DNA of 64,000 nt. Origin: Agromyces mangrovi. Lineage in GTDB: Bacteria; Actinomycetota; Actinomycetes; Actinomycetales; Microbacteriaceae. The notes under the pieces were generated by a model. That model was given only the letters and a program-made list of their open reading frames with translations, had not been told where the DNA came from and made no database searches. Every line of letters begins with the position of its first letter. Positions within the stretch are counted from its first letter, which is position 1. The position numbers and the translations under genes were made by a program. The DNA lies in NCBI RefSeq assembly GCF_030296695.1, contig NZ_AP027737.1, positions 2,914,001 to 2,978,000 on the forward strand, written 5' to 3'. Shown here one piece after another: positions 8,519 to 17,776 of the stretch.

Positions 8519-9040
8519 ATGGGAATCGACCACGACGCAGGCACCGACGACATCCGCCGCGAGATCCTCGAGTGGGACGACTTCGCGACCGCCTCCCGCG
8601 ATCTCGCGGCCGACGTGCTCGGCAGCGGGTTCCGCCCCGACGTGGTGATCGCGATCGCCCGCGGCGGACTGCTGCTGGCCGGGGCGGTCGCCTACGCGCT
8701 CGGCACCAAGAACTGCGGCTCGATCAACGTCGAGTTCTACACCGGCGTCGACGCCCGCCTGCCCGAGCCGATCGTGAGCGGGCCCATGCTCGATGCCCCC
8801 GCCCTCGCCGGCAAGCGCGTGCTGCTGGTCGACGACGTCTCCGACTCGGGTCGCACCCTGAAGAAGGTCGTCGGCATGATCACGGATGCGGGTGCCGACG
8901 TGCGCACCGCGACCCTCTACGTCAAGTCGCAGACCGTGCTCGTGCCCGACTACACGTACCGCGCGACCGACGACTGGATCGTCTTCCCGTGGTCGGCCCT
9001 CCCGCCCGTCGCGGCGGCGGCCGCGGAGGTCGCCTCGTGA
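8519..9040 (+). CDS. Phosphoribosyltransferase (purine type, exact substrate unknown)
   Basis: 173 residues, cytoplasmic type I PRTase fold. The PRPP-binding loop is VLLVDDVSDSGRTLK (101-115), and an upstream IAIARGGLLLAGAVAY matches the pyrophosphate loop region. Actinobacterial proteins of this form are usually labelled phosphoribosyltransferase, sometimes xanthine-guanine type; the substrate hood is not diagnostic by eye. The start is supported by a -10 box seven bases upstream (leaderless). Its stop overlaps the GTG of the next gene (GTGA), so the two are translationally coupled. Confidence 0.82.
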   Translation: MGIDHDAGTDDIRREILEWDDFATASRDLAADVLGSGFRPDVVIAIARGGLLLAGAVAYALGTKNCGSINVEFYTGVDARLPEPIVSGPMLDAPALAGKRVLLVDDVSDSGRTLKKVVGMITDAGADVRTATLYVKSQTVLVPDYTYRATDDWIVFPWSALPPVAAAAAEVAS

Positions 9041-9762
9041 GCGTGCACCTCGTCGGCGGCGGCTGGACCCCCGCGCACCAGCCGGACGTGTTCCGCGGCT
9101 TCATCGCGGAGGCCGCCGAGCGGGCGGCCGCGGAGGGCGCGCCCGAGCCGGTCGTGGCACTGTTGCTGCTCGACCCGCACGGTCGCCAGGAGAACCCGTA
9201 CCTCGACTACTACCGCGGCGCGATCGCGGCGGGCGGCGGCGCCGACGTGCGCGTGACGGGCGTCTCGGAGGTCGACGGCGAGTTCGCACCGGCCGCGCTC
9301 GCGGGCGCGCACGGCGTGCTGGTCGGCGGCGGCCCGACGCCCGGCTACCGCCGTGCGGTCGAGCCGATCGCGGGGGAGCTGCGTCGGCTCGTGGCATCCG
9401 GCTCGCCCTACCTCGGCTTCTCGGCGGGCGCGGCGATCGCGGCCGACACCGCGCTCCTCGGCGGCTGGCGCATCGGCGGCGTGCCGGTGTGCCAGGAGGA
9501 CGCGGGGGAGGACCTCGACGAGGTCACCGTCGAGCCCGGCATCGGCCTGGTCGACCTCACCGTCGAGGTGCACGCCGCGCAGTGGGGCACGCTCGCGCGG
9601 CTGATCGCCGCGACCGAGGCAGGCCTGGTGCCCGGCGGCGTCGCGATCGACGAGGACACGGCGCTCATCGTCGGCGACACCGTGCGCGTGGCGGGCGGCG
9701 GCAGCGTCTGGCGCGTCGAGGCGACCGACCGCGGGGTGCTCGTCACGACCCTGGGCGCCTGA
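9037..9762 (+). CDS. Peptidase S51 / class I amidotransferase-like protein
   Basis: 241 residues. Begins with HLVGGGW and contains [11 protein letters not shown] and then [10 protein letters not shown] with a candidate nucleophile Ser129 in a GxSAGA elbow, the pattern of the S51 family (dipeptidase E, cyanophycinase). A His further on in [10 protein letters not shown] could serve the catalytic site. Probably a soluble cytoplasmic hydrolase; substrate unknown. It starts at a GTG overlapping the phosphoribosyltransferase stop, and ends one base before the ung start. Confidence 0.72.
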   Translation: MSVHLVGGGWTPAHQPDVFRGFIAEAAERAAAEGAPEPVVALLLLDPHGRQENPYLDYYRGAIAAGGGADVRVTGVSEVDGEFAPAALAGAHGVLVGGGPTPGYRRAVEPIAGELRRLVASGSPYLGFSAGAAIAADTALLGGWRIGGVPVCQEDAGEDLDEVTVEPGIGLVDLTVEVHAAQWGTLARLIAATEAGLVPGGVAIDEDTALIVGDTVRVAGGGSVWRVEATDRGVLVTTLGA

Positions 9763-9763
9763 G

Positions 9764-10453
9764 GTGGCGCGCACGCTCGACGAGCTCGCCGCCGACGGGC
9801 TGATCGACGCGGGCTGGGCCGAGGCGCTCCAGCCGGTCGCCGGCCGCATCGCCGCGATGGGCGACTTCCTGCGCGCCGAGACCGCCGAGGGCCGCGGCTA
9901 CCTGCCCGCGGGCGACCGCGTGCTGCGGGCGTTCCAGCGACCGCTCGACGACGTGCGCGTGCTCATCGTCGGCCAGGACCCGTACCCCACCCCGGGGCAT
10001 CCGATCGGCCTGTCCTTCGCGGTCGAGGAGCACGTGCGACCGGTGCCGCGCAGCCTGCAGAACATCTACCGCGAGCTGCGCGACGACCTCGGCGTCGCGA
10101 CCCCCGAGCACGGCGACCTGACGGCCTGGGCCGACTCCGGCGTCATGCTCCTGAACCGCGTGCTCACGGTGCGGCCCGGCACGCCCGCGTCGCACCGCGG
10201 GAAGGGCTGGGAGGAGGTCACCGAGCACGCGATCCGCACGCTCGCGGCGCGTGGCACTCCACTCGTCGCGATCCTCTGGGGGCGCGATGCGGCGAGCCTC
10301 GCGCCCATGCTCGGCGACGTGCCGTCGATCGAGTCCGCCCACCCGAGCCCGCTGTCGGCGTCGCGCGGGTTCTTCGCCTCGCGGCCGTTCAGCCGGGCGA
10401 ACGCGCTGCTCGTCGAGCAGGGCGGCACGGGCGTCGACTGGGCGCTGGTGTGA
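9764..10453 (+). CDS. ung: Uracil-DNA glycosylase
   Basis: 229 residues, family 1 UDG that removes uracil from DNA. The water-activating motif GQDPYP (70-75, catalytic Asp72) and the DNA intercalation loop [11 protein letters not shown] (His193) are intact, as is the SLQNIYREL segment. The GTG start lies one base after the preceding stop. The protein shares a compact plus-strand operon with the phosphoribosyltransferase and the S51-like protein, though no functional link is obvious. Confidence 0.94.
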   Translation: MARTLDELAADGLIDAGWAEALQPVAGRIAAMGDFLRAETAEGRGYLPAGDRVLRAFQRPLDDVRVLIVGQDPYPTPGHPIGLSFAVEEHVRPVPRSLQNIYRELRDDLGVATPEHGDLTAWADSGVMLLNRVLTVRPGTPASHRGKGWEEVTEHAIRTLAARGTPLVAILWGRDAASLAPMLGDVPSIESAHPSPLSASRGFFASRPFSRANALLVEQGGTGVDWALV

Positions 10454-10482
10454 ACAGTCCGCGCCCGGGCGGCGCCCGCGAC

Positions 10483-10488
10483 TAGTCT
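10483..10488 (+). promoter_or_regulatory. Leaderless -10 of the GNAT gene
   Basis: TAGTCT with a six-base spacer to the ATG at 10495; no Shine-Dalgarno. Confidence 0.5.
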
Positions 10489-10494
10489 GGCGTC

Positions 10495-11073
10495 ATGCTC
10501 GAGGAGGAATACCAGCAGCGCCGCCAGCTGCCGCGGCACCTGCGCAAGCCGCCCCCGCGGGAGGCGCCCTTCGAGTACACGATCCGCGAGGCGCGGGCGG
10601 AGGACCTGCCCGCCGTGCGCGAGATCTACAACTACTACGTCACCAACTCCACGGTCACGTTCGACGAGGACCGCATGACGATGCGCGAGTGGAAGCAGAA
10701 GTTCGCCTACCTGCAGAAGCTCGACATGCCGTTCATCGTGGCCCAGTCGCCGTCGGGCCAGCTGCTCGGCTACGCGCTCGTCTCACCGTGGAAGCAGAAG
10801 CGCGCCTACCGGTACACGGTCGAGAACTCGATCTACCTCGGGCCCGCCGCGACCGGCAAGGGCCTCGGCAAGGCGCTGCTCGGCGAGCTGATCGACCGGT
10901 CGAAGGCGGCCGGGCTGAAGGAGATGCTCGCGGTCATCGCCGACCAGGGCGCCGCCGCGTCGATCCGCCTGCACCGGAAGTTCGGCTTCCGCGAGATCGG
11001 CCGCATGGGCCGGGTCGGCTTCAAGTTCGACCGCTGGCTCGGCACGGTGCTGCTGCAGCTGTCGCTGAAGTGA
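10495..11073 (+). CDS. GNAT-family N-acetyltransferase, phosphinothricin-acetyltransferase-like
   Basis: 192 residues. After a basic, proline-rich 25-residue N-terminus comes a GNAT domain beginning YTIREARAEDLPAVREIYN; the NYYVTNSTVTFDE segment is typical of the Pat/YncA group. The acetyl-CoA pyrophosphate loop is the ATGKGLGKALL stretch. Members acetylate phosphinothricin, methionine sulfoximine or other small amines; which one cannot be told here. A strong inverted repeat follows the stop. Confidence 0.82.
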   Translation: MLEEEYQQRRQLPRHLRKPPPREAPFEYTIREARAEDLPAVREIYNYYVTNSTVTFDEDRMTMREWKQKFAYLQKLDMPFIVAQSPSGQLLGYALVSPWKQKRAYRYTVENSIYLGPAATGKGLGKALLGELIDRSKAAGLKEMLAVIADQGAAASIRLHRKFGFREIGRMGRVGFKFDRWLGTVLLQLSLK

Positions 11074-11113
11074 GCGGATGCCCCGGGGCGCGCGTCGCCG
11101 GCGGGGCATCCGC
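11074..11113. terminator. Bidirectional terminator between convergent genes
   Basis: Perfect 12-base-pair stem (GCGGATGCCCCG and its complement) around a 16-base loop, directly after the GNAT stop and just before the end of the minus-strand permease. No T-run; its position between converging genes supports termination in both directions. Confidence 0.65.
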
Positions 11114-11119
11114 CCGCCC

Positions 11120-11911
11120 TCAGTTCTTCGGCGTCGCGCGACGCAGCGCCAGCCAGGCGAGCACCGCGAACACCGCGGACGGCACGAGCGACCACGCGGC
11201 AACGCCGACCGGGCCGAGGCCGACGAACCACGTGCCGAGCGCCGGCCAGCTCTGCGTCCAGGTGAGCAGGGCGACCGCGCCGACGGTGAGCACGCCGATC
11301 GCGATCCAGAGCACGACCAGGCCGTTCATGCGCCACCGCATGTAGAACGTGCCGAAGAGCGCGCCCGTGAACATGAAGTAGGCCTGCACTGCGAAGAAGA
11401 CGAACCAGGTGCCGAGCCAGCTCCCGGCGTCGAACCAGACCGCCGTGAACATGTGCGCGCCGAACCCCCACCCGTTCGTCCACGTCTCGATCGCGGCGAG
11501 CAGCGTCAGCACCACGGCGTTGCCCGCCGAGAGGGCGAGGAACAGCACCGACGTGCCGATCCAGAAGTCGCGGCGGGTCACGCCGAAGCCGAGCTGGAAC
11601 GGGAAGGAGGCGCTGATCGCCATGACGCCCGCGACGAGCATGTAGATGAGGATCGAGAGCACGCCGCCGTTGAACTGGGTGCCGTCGCTGGCCGCGAGGC
11701 CGTCCTCCGACGACAGGCTCGCCGTGAGGATCGCCCAGATCGCGAGGGTGATCGCGAACGCGGAGCCGAGGATGATCCACGGCAGCACCAGGAGCCCCCA
11801 CGTGCTCGTGAGGTGCAGGCGCACGACCTTGCTGATGCGGTCCACGGTGGTGGTCCCTTCCGTTCGCGTGACGGCCGGTGCCGTCGATGTCGTGGTCAGT
11901 ACGGTGCTCAT
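11120..11911 (-). CDS. ABC transporter permease of a YtrA-type operon
   Basis: 263 residues, six or so hydrophobic segments, with the pattern GVTRRDFWIGTSVLFLALS near the middle that is common in ABC-2-like permeases next to GntR regulators. Forms the membrane part of an exporter with the preceding ATPase; its ATG overlaps the ATPase stop by four bases (ATGA). Such GntR/ATPase/permease sets often respond to cell-envelope stress or antimicrobial peptides; the substrate is not known here. Confidence 0.78.
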   Translation of the reverse strand: MSTVLTTTSTAPAVTRTEGTTTVDRISKVVRLHLTSTWGLLVLPWIILGSAFAITLAIWAILTASLSSEDGLAASDGTQFNGGVLSILIYMLVAGVMAISASFPFQLGFGVTRRDFWIGTSVLFLALSAGNAVVLTLLAAIETWTNGWGFGAHMFTAVWFDAGSWLGTWFVFFAVQAYFMFTGALFGTFYMRWRMNGLVVLWIAIGVLTVGAVALLTWTQSWPALGTWFVGLGPVGVAAWSLVPSAVFAVLAWLALRRATPKN

Positions 11912-12801
11912 GCGTCCGCCTCCGTTCCGAGGGCGGGCCCGCCGGTCGTGCGCACGACCAGCTGCTGCAGCGAGACGGGCGCGAGCTCGAGCCCGTCGGC
12001 GCGGGCCGCGGTGCGGTCCTCCGGCGTGAGCCGGCCCGCGATCGTCGCGCTCGCCGTGCCGCCGAGGCGCTCGCGGTGCAGCACCTCGCGGCCGGCGACG
12101 AACGCCTCGACCCGCTCTGCGGGGCCGATCACGGTGGCGCCCCGCTCGCGCAGCTCGTCGGCCGGCTCGTCGATGACGATGCGCCCGTCGTCGATCACGA
12201 TCACGTGCTCGAGCAGGTTGGCGACCTCGTCGATCAGGTGGGTCGAGAGCACCACGGTGCGGGGGTGCTCGGCGTAGTCGGCGAGGAGGCGGTCGTAGAA
12301 CAGCTGGCGGGCGACCGCGTCGAGGCCGAGGTACGGCTCGTCGAAGAACGTCAGCGGCGCGCGCGATGCGAGCCCGACGATCACGCCGACCGCGGACTGC
12401 TGGCCGCGCGACATCTTCTTGATCGGCCGGTCGACGGGCACGCGGAACTCCTCGACCAGCTCGGCGGCGAACGCTGCGTCCCAGTCGGGGAAGCACAGCG
12501 ACGCGGCCTTCAGCGCGTGGCGCCCCTTGAACTCGTCGGGGTAGCGCTGGCTCTCCTTCACGAAGCAGACGTTCGAGAGCACGCGCGCGTTCTCGAGCGG
12601 GCGCTCGCCGAACACGGTCGCGGTGCCGCCGGTCGGGAAGTCCTGGCCGGTGAGCAGTTGCATGAGGGTGGTCTTGCCGGCGCCGTTGCGGCCGAGGAGG
12701 CCGACGATGCCGTGCTCGGCGACGGAGATGCTCACGTCGTCGACGGCGTGCACGTCGCCGAAGCGACGGCTCAGTCGATCGGTGTCGATGACTGCGGTCA
12801 T
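11908..12801 (-). CDS. ABC transporter ATP-binding protein
   Basis: 297 residues. Walker A GRNGAGKTT near 35-43, signature MSRGQQSAVG, Walker B LTFFDEPYLGLD and a switch His in LSTHLIDEV. The signature lacks the usual LSGGQ (MSRGQ), as seen in YtrB-type ATPases. The last 80 residues form an extra domain. The ATG at 12801 overlaps the regulator's stop (ATGA). Powers the permease encoded next. Confidence 0.9.
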   Translation of the reverse strand: MTAVIDTDRLSRRFGDVHAVDDVSISVAEHGIVGLLGRNGAGKTTLMQLLTGQDFPTGGTATVFGERPLENARVLSNVCFVKESQRYPDEFKGRHALKAASLCFPDWDAAFAAELVEEFRVPVDRPIKKMSRGQQSAVGVIVGLASRAPLTFFDEPYLGLDAVARQLFYDRLLADYAEHPRTVVLSTHLIDEVANLLEHVIVIDDGRIVIDEPADELRERGATVIGPAERVEAFVAGREVLHRERLGGTASATIAGRLTPEDRTAARADGLELAPVSLQQLVVRTTGGPALGTEADA

Positions 12802-13176
12802 GGGGTGGTGTCCTTCCGGGAATCGCGGATGAGTGCGGCGACCTCGTCCGGGCCGATGCCCAGCGCGTCGGCCTCCGAGAGCAGGGGGCGACGAAGTCGG
12901 CGACGAACGACGCCCGACGGCGGGCGAGCAGCCGCTCGCGTGCGCCATCGGCGACGAACATGCCGATGCCCCGTCGCTTGACGAGGATGCCGTCGTCGAC
13001 GAGGCGATTGACGCCCTTGCCGGCGGTGGCGGGGTTGATGCGGTAGAACGCGGCGATCTCGTTCGTCGACGGCGCCTGGCCCCCGTCGGGGAGGGCGCCG
13101 TCGACGATGTCGTCCTCGATGCGCTCGGCGATCTGCACGAAGATCGGCTTGCCGTCCTCGATCACGTCGACCCCAT
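12798..13176 (-). CDS. GntR-family (YtrA subfamily) regulator (frameshifted)
   Basis: Small GntR repressor: winged helix with PIFVQIAERIEDDIVDGAL and INPATAGKGVNRLVDDGIL, then a short helical tail. Near 12885 a C5 run appears to have lost a base; restoring it gives ADFVAPLLSEADALGIGPDEV and the correct stop overlapping the ATPase ATG. A second loss in the CCCC run at 13171-13174 would put the ATG at 13176 in frame; that ATG sits six bases after an ACTAAT -10. Without it the first usable start is GTG 13165. Likely represses its own operon through the adjacent inverted repeat. About 127 residues when corrected. Confidence 0.78.
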
Positions 13177-13182
13177 CGGTTC

Positions 13183-13188
13183 ATTAGT
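13183..13188 (-). promoter_or_regulatory. Leaderless -10 of the GntR/ABC operon
   Basis: ACTAAT on the minus strand, six bases before the ATG at 13176. It overlaps the proposed operator. Confidence 0.45.
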
Positions 13189-13199
13189 CATGTAACTAA
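13184..13199. promoter_or_regulatory. Inverted-repeat operator of the GntR regulator
   Basis: Perfect repeat TTAGT-N6-ACTAA. It covers the proposed -10 region of the GntR/ABC operon, where binding would block transcription; the family (YtrA) is known to bind AT-rich dyads of this kind at its own promoter. The sequence is strikingly AT-rich for this genome. Confidence 0.6.
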
Positions 13200-13234
13200 C
13201 CAACCATGTAGCGAACCGCATGTCAACCTCCGCG

Positions 13235-13240
13235 TACGCT
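13235..13240 (+). promoter_or_regulatory. Leaderless -10 of the amidase gene
   Basis: TACGCT, six bases before a GTG at 13247. Confidence 0.4.
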
Positions 13241-13246
13241 CGGAGG

Positions 13247-14667
13247 GTGACCGCGCTGCACGAGCTCTCCGCCGTCGCCCAGCGCGACCTGCTCCAGCGG
13301 GGCGACGTGTCCCCGACCGAGCTGGTCGCGCACTACCTCGCACGCATCGAGCGGCTGGGCGCGCGGTACGGGGCGTTCACGACGGTGCAGGCGGATGCCG
13401 CGCTGGCGCGGGCCGCGCTCGTCGAGTCGTCGACGAGTCCCGCCGCGCCGCTCTGGGGCATGCCGCACGCCGACAAGGATCTCGTGCGCCGCGCCGGCGT
13501 GCCGACGGGCTTCGGCTCGCGTGCGTTCGCAGGGTTCGTGCCCGACGAGTCCGACCCGCTGGCGACCGACCTCGACGCGGCCGGCGCCGTGAGCGTCGGT
13601 AAGACCGCGACGCCCGAGTTCGGGCTCACCTCGTCGGCGCAGTCGCTCGCGTCGCCGCCCGTGCGCCACCCGCTCGACCCGTCGCTCGACCCCGGCGGCT
13701 CGAGCGGGGAGCGGCCGTCGCGGTCGCGGCCGGACTCCTGCCGTTCGCGCCCGGGTCCGATGGCGGCGGCTCGATCCGCATCCCCGCCGCCGCGTGCGGC
13801 CTGGTCGGCATCAAGCCCTCGCGGGGCCGCGTGCCCGAGGGGTCGGGCCTCGCCATGCTCGGCGGGCTGCCGGTGGCGGGCGCCATCGGGCGCGACGTCG
13901 CGGACGCGGCGCTGCTGCTGGACGGCATGATCGCGCCGCGCGGGCTGCCGGCGCGGCATCCGTTCGCCCTGCGCGCCCCGGGCGACGACGGGCCGCTGCT
14001 GTCGGCCGCCATGCGGGCCTCGGGCCGGTTCCAGGTCGGCGTGCTGCGCGACACCCCGTGGGACGAGGCGTTCGACGTGCGCGTGTCGCCCGAGGCGGAG
14101 GCCGCGCTCGGCGTCGCACTCGACGCGCTCGACGCGATGGGCCAGGGGCTCGAGGAGATCGCCCCCGCGCCCGAGCCCGGGTACCCGGATGCGTTCCGTA
14201 CGCTCTGGCAGGTCGGCGCAGCGTCGGTGCCGCTCGAGCCCGTGCAGGAGGACGCCCTCGAGCCGCTGACCCGGTGGCTGCGCGGCGTCGGGCGCACGCG
14301 CACGGGGCCCGAGCTCGCGGCCGCGCTGCTCGAGCTCACGATGTTCGAGCGGCGGACCATCGCGCGGTTCGCGCCGTTCGACGCCGTGCTCTCGCCCGCC
14401 CTCGCGATGACGCCCCGGCCGATCGGCTGGTACGACGCCGACGACGGCGAGGAGAACTTCGCCCAGCAGGTGCGCTACACGCCGTTCACGAGCTTCGTGA
14501 ACGTGGCCGGCCTGCCGGCCGTGACCGTGCCGACCCACCGGACCGAGGCGGGGGTGCCGATGGGCGTGCAGCTCATCGGCCGGCCGGGCGGGGAGGCGGC
14601 GATCCTCTCGCTGGCGACCATGCTGCAGCGGCGCGTGCGGGTCGCCGGCCCGACCCTGCCGGAGTGA
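13247..14667 (+). CDS. Amidase, amidase-signature family (frameshift near 13711)
   Basis: About 473 residues after correction. Hydrolyses amide bonds with a Ser-cisSer-Lys triad: the Lys is in HADKDLV and the glycine/serine-rich GGSSGGA appears when one G is added to the GGGG run at 13708-13712, after which the frame continues with FAPGSDGGGSIRIPAAACGL. The C-terminal part (VNVAGLPAVTVPT, GVQLIGRPGGE) is normal, so this is probably an assembly error. Start: GTG 13247 by the -10 spacing; an in-frame ATG at 13220 is the alternative. It is closer to general amidases and AtzF-like proteins than to GatA, and no GatB/C lies nearby. Divergent from the GntR operon. Confidence 0.82.
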
Positions 14668-14703
14668 CGCGGGGATTTGACCAGCCGCCCGGCCGTGGCA
14701 CAC

Positions 14704-14722
14704 TTAGGTAATGCTTACCTCA
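14704..14722 (+). promoter_or_regulatory. Iron box (DtxR/IdeR-type operator) at the siderophore operon
   Basis: TTAGGTAATGCTTACCTCA is a near-match to the 19-base DtxR/IdeR consensus (TTAGGTTAGGCTAACCTAA type). It covers the start region of the siderophore-interacting protein gene, so iron-loaded regulator would block transcription of the operon. Confidence 0.8.
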
Positions 14723-15640
14723 CCTGCGGTGGCCACCCGAGTGCTCGACGACCGCCCCGCCTTCCGCGCGTTCCGCGCGAGCGTCGGCGCCGTGCGGCGG
14801 CTCTCGCCCGGGTTCCTGCGCGTGACGTTCACGGGTGAGGAGCTCGCCGGGTTCGGCACCGCGGGCCTCGACCAGCGCGTGAAGGTCGTGCTGCCGCTGC
14901 CCGAGACGGGCTACGACGCGTTCCCCGCGGGCGAGGACTGGTACGGCGAGTGGCGCATGCTCCCCGAGCGGCTGCGCAACCCGATCCGCACCTACACGAT
15001 CCGCGCGGTGCGGCAGGAGCTCCGCGAGGTCGACATCGACTTCGCGCTGCACGGCGACGGTGGCCCCGCCTCGCGCTGGGCGCGGCACGCCAGGGTCGGC
15101 GACCCCATGCTGCTCGTGGGCCCCGACGACCTGAGCACGGGCCGCGCGCTCGGCATCGACTGGCGTCCGGGCGACGTCGACACCGTGCTGCTCGCGGGCG
15201 ACGAGACCGCGGCGCCCGCCATCTGCGCGATCCTCGAGTCGCTGCCCGCCGAGGCCCGCGGCTGCGCGCTCATCGAGGTGCCGACCCCCGAGGACGCGCT
15301 CGCCGTCGAGACGCCCGCGGGTGTCGACGTGCGCTGGCTCCCGCGCGCCGCGGGTGCGGCGCACGGCTCGCGCCTCGTGCCGTCGGTGCGCGATGCGGCC
15401 GCCCGCATCATGATCTCCCGCGGCGGCGCCGAGGTCGTCGCCGACGTGGACGTCGACCGCGAGCTGCTCTGGGACGTGCCCGAGGGACGCAGCCTCGACG
15501 GCGGCATCTACGCCTGGCTCGCGGGGGAGGCGTCCGCGATCAAGGCGCTGCGCCGCTACCTGGTGGGCGAGGCCGGCCTCGACCGTCGCCGGGTCGCGTT
15601 CATGGGCTACTGGCGGCTCGGCCGCGCCGAGCTGGGCTGA
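14711..15640 (+). CDS. Siderophore-interacting protein (FAD-dependent ferric reductase)
   Basis: 309 residues, SIP family. An FAD-binding beta-barrel (residues about 10-135, with the NPIRTYTIRAVR flavin motif) is followed by a SIP NAD(P)H-binding domain ending AFMGYWRLGRAE. It reduces ferric siderophore after uptake, releasing iron in the cytoplasm. First gene of the iron operon; the next gene starts one base after its stop. The ATG at 14711 lies inside the iron box; an in-frame GTG at 14729, seven bases after a TACCTC -10, is a serious alternative start if the message is leaderless. Confidence 0.88.
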   Translation: MLTSPAVATRVLDDRPAFRAFRASVGAVRRLSPGFLRVTFTGEELAGFGTAGLDQRVKVVLPLPETGYDAFPAGEDWYGEWRMLPERLRNPIRTYTIRAVRQELREVDIDFALHGDGGPASRWARHARVGDPMLLVGPDDLSTGRALGIDWRPGDVDTVLLAGDETAAPAICAILESLPAEARGCALIEVPTPEDALAVETPAGVDVRWLPRAAGAAHGSRLVPSVRDAAARIMISRGGAEVVADVDVDRELLWDVPEGRSLDGGIYAWLAGEASAIKALRRYLVGEAGLDRRRVAFMGYWRLGRAELG

Positions 15641-15641
15641 G

Positions 15642-16700
15642 GTGACGCCGACGTCCGCGGTCGCGGCTGCGTCGGGGGCCGGCACGAGCGGTGCGGATGC
15701 CCCGGGGCGGGCGCCGGGCCGCAGCAGGCGCGTGCTCGCCGTCGTCGTCTCCGTCGCGGTGCTGGTACTCGTCATCGGTGCGAGCCTCGCACTGGGCGTG
15801 CGACAGATCGACCTCGGCGTCGTGTGGCAGTCGCTCGTCGCCCCCGCCGACGGCGATGCCGACCACCGCGTGGTGCTCGAGCTGCGCGTGCCGCGCACCG
15901 TGGTGGGCCTGCTCGCGGGCGCCGCGCTCGGCCTCGCGGGCACGCTGATCCAGGGCGTCACGCGCAACCCCATCGCCGACCCCGGCCTGCTGGGCGTGAA
16001 CTCCGGCGCCTCGCTCGCCGTGGTCGTCGCGATCGCGGCGTTCGGCGTGGTCGATCCGCTCGGCTACATCTGGTTCGCGTTCGCGGGCGCCGCGGCGGCC
16101 GCGACGATCGTGTTCGCGATCGGGCACGGCCAGCCCGTACGGCTCGCGCTCGTGGGCGCCGCGCTGACCTCGCTGCTGACGCCGCTCATCACGGTCGTGC
16201 TGCTGCGCGACGCCGACACGTTCAACCAGTACCGGTTCTGGGCGGTGGGCTCGCTCACCGGCCGCGGGCTCGACACCGTGCAGGTGCTCTGGCCCTTCCT
16301 CGTGGTCGGCGGCGTGCTCGCGGTGCTGCTCGCGCACCGCATGAACCTGCTCGCGCTCGGCGACGACGTGGCGCGCGGGCTGGGCCAGCGGGTCGGCACG
16401 ACCCGGGTACTCTCGGGCGTCGCGATCGTGCTCCTCTGCGGCACGGCGACCGCGCTCGTCGGTCCGATCGCGCTCGTCGGCCTCGTCGTGCCGCACGCGG
16501 CCCGGCGCCTGGTCGGCAGCGACTACCGCTGGATCATCGGCATCTCGCTGGTGCTCGGGCCCGCGCTGCTGCTGGCCGCCGACGTGATCGGCCGGCTCGT
16601 GGTGAGCCCAGGCGAACTCGAGGCCGGGGTCGTCGCCGCGTTCATCGGCGCGCCCGTGCTCATCGCGGTCGCGCGCGGGCGTCGCGTGGCGGGGGTGTGA
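15642..16700 (+). CDS. Iron-siderophore ABC transporter permease (FecCD family)
   Basis: 352 residues, about nine to ten transmembrane helices. Typical FecCD segments are seen: RVPRTVVGLLAGAALGLAG, ITRNP-like VTRNPIADPGLLGVNSGAS, and IGLVGLVVPHAARRLVG-like near the end. Works with the second permease and the ATPase to import ferric siderophore. GTG start one base after the previous stop; its own stop overlaps the next GTG. Confidence 0.92.
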   Translation: MTPTSAVAAASGAGTSGADAPGRAPGRSRRVLAVVVSVAVLVLVIGASLALGVRQIDLGVVWQSLVAPADGDADHRVVLELRVPRTVVGLLAGAALGLAGTLIQGVTRNPIADPGLLGVNSGASLAVVVAIAAFGVVDPLGYIWFAFAGAAAAATIVFAIGHGQPVRLALVGAALTSLLTPLITVVLLRDADTFNQYRFWAVGSLTGRGLDTVQVLWPFLVVGGVLAVLLAHRMNLLALGDDVARGLGQRVGTTRVLSGVAIVLLCGTATALVGPIALVGLVVPHAARRLVGSDYRWIIGISLVLGPALLLAADVIGRLVVSPGELEAGVVAAFIGAPVLIAVARGRRVAGV

Positions 16701-17776
16701 GGACCGTGGCATCCGCTCGACCCACCGTGCCCGCCGCGACCGGCGTACCCACCGCGACCGGCGACGCCCTGCGCGCCGAGCGCTCGCGTCGCACCCGCCT
16801 GCGCGCGCTCGTGCTCGCCGGCACCACGCTCGTCGTGCTGGTCGCCGCGGTCGTCGCGCTCCTGCTCGGCGCCGCCGACCTCGACCCGGCCGCGGTGCTG
16901 CTCGCCCTGTTCGGTGCGGGGGAGCCGGGCGACGTGTTCGTCGTGCATCGCCTGCGCCTGCCCCGCATCGTCGCCGCGATCGTCGCGGGCATCGCGTTCG
17001 CGCTGGCAGGGGCGATCTTCCAGTCGGTGCTGCGCAACCCGCTCGCGAGCCCCGACATCCTCGGCATCGCGAGCGGCGCGAGCCTCGGGGCCGTGTGGGC
17101 CATCCTCGGCCTCGGCATCACGGGCGCGGCGGTCGCGCCGTTCGCGTTCGGCGGCGCGCTCGCGGTCGCGGTGGCGATCTGGCTGCTCGCCTGGCGGCAG
17201 GGCCTGCACGGCATCCGGTTCGTGCTCGTCGGCGTCGGCATGGCGTACCTGTGCGGGTCGACCCTCGCCTGGCTGCTCGCGCGCGCCGACGTGCGCGACG
17301 CCCAGTCGGCCCTGGTCTGGACCGTCGGCAGCCTCGCCGACGTGCGGGGCGACTCGCTCACGACGCTCGTCGTGGGCGTCGGCCTGCTCTCGGTGCTCGT
17401 CGTGCTCGCGGGTCGTTCGGTCGAGGTGCTCTCGCTCGGCGACGACCACGCCCGCGCGCTCGGGGTCGCCGCCGATCGGTCGCGCGTCGTGCTGCTGCTG
17501 CTCGCCGTGGGCCTGGTCGCGGTCGCCACCTCGGTCGCCGGCCCGATCGCGTTCGTGGCGCTCGTGGCCCCGGCGATCGCCCGCAGCCTGCTGCGCGACG
17601 GCACGGCGGCGCTCGCCGCGTCGGCCGCGTGCGGCGCGGCGCTGACCCTCGCGGCCGACGTGGTCGGCCAGCACGCCCTGCCCGGCGGGAGCGCCCCCGT
17701 CGGCATCGTCACCGGCATCGTCGGCGCGCCGTACCTGTTGTGGCTGCTCGCCACCGGAAGGAGGACCCGGGCATGA
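16697..17776 (+). CDS. Iron-siderophore ABC transporter permease, second subunit
   Basis: 359 residues. After a 35-residue polar N-terminus come the FecCD hallmarks RLPRIVAAIVAGIAFALAG, VLRNPLASPDILGIASGAS and VAGPIAFVALVAPAIARSL. Heterodimer partner of the preceding permease. The start is the GTG at 16697 overlapping the upstream stop (GTGA), with a second GTG at 16706 possible. Its stop overlaps the ATPase ATG. Confidence 0.9.
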   Translation: MRTVASARPTVPAATGVPTATGDALRAERSRRTRLRALVLAGTTLVVLVAAVVALLLGAADLDPAAVLLALFGAGEPGDVFVVHRLRLPRIVAAIVAGIAFALAGAIFQSVLRNPLASPDILGIASGASLGAVWAILGLGITGAAVAPFAFGGALAVAVAIWLLAWRQGLHGIRFVLVGVGMAYLCGSTLAWLLARADVRDAQSALVWTVGSLADVRGDSLTTLVVGVGLLSVLVVLAGRSVEVLSLGDDHARALGVAADRSRVVLLLLAVGLVAVATSVAGPIAFVALVAPAIARSLLRDGTAALAASAACGAALTLAADVVGQHALPGGSAPVGIVTGIVGAPYLLWLLATGRRTRA

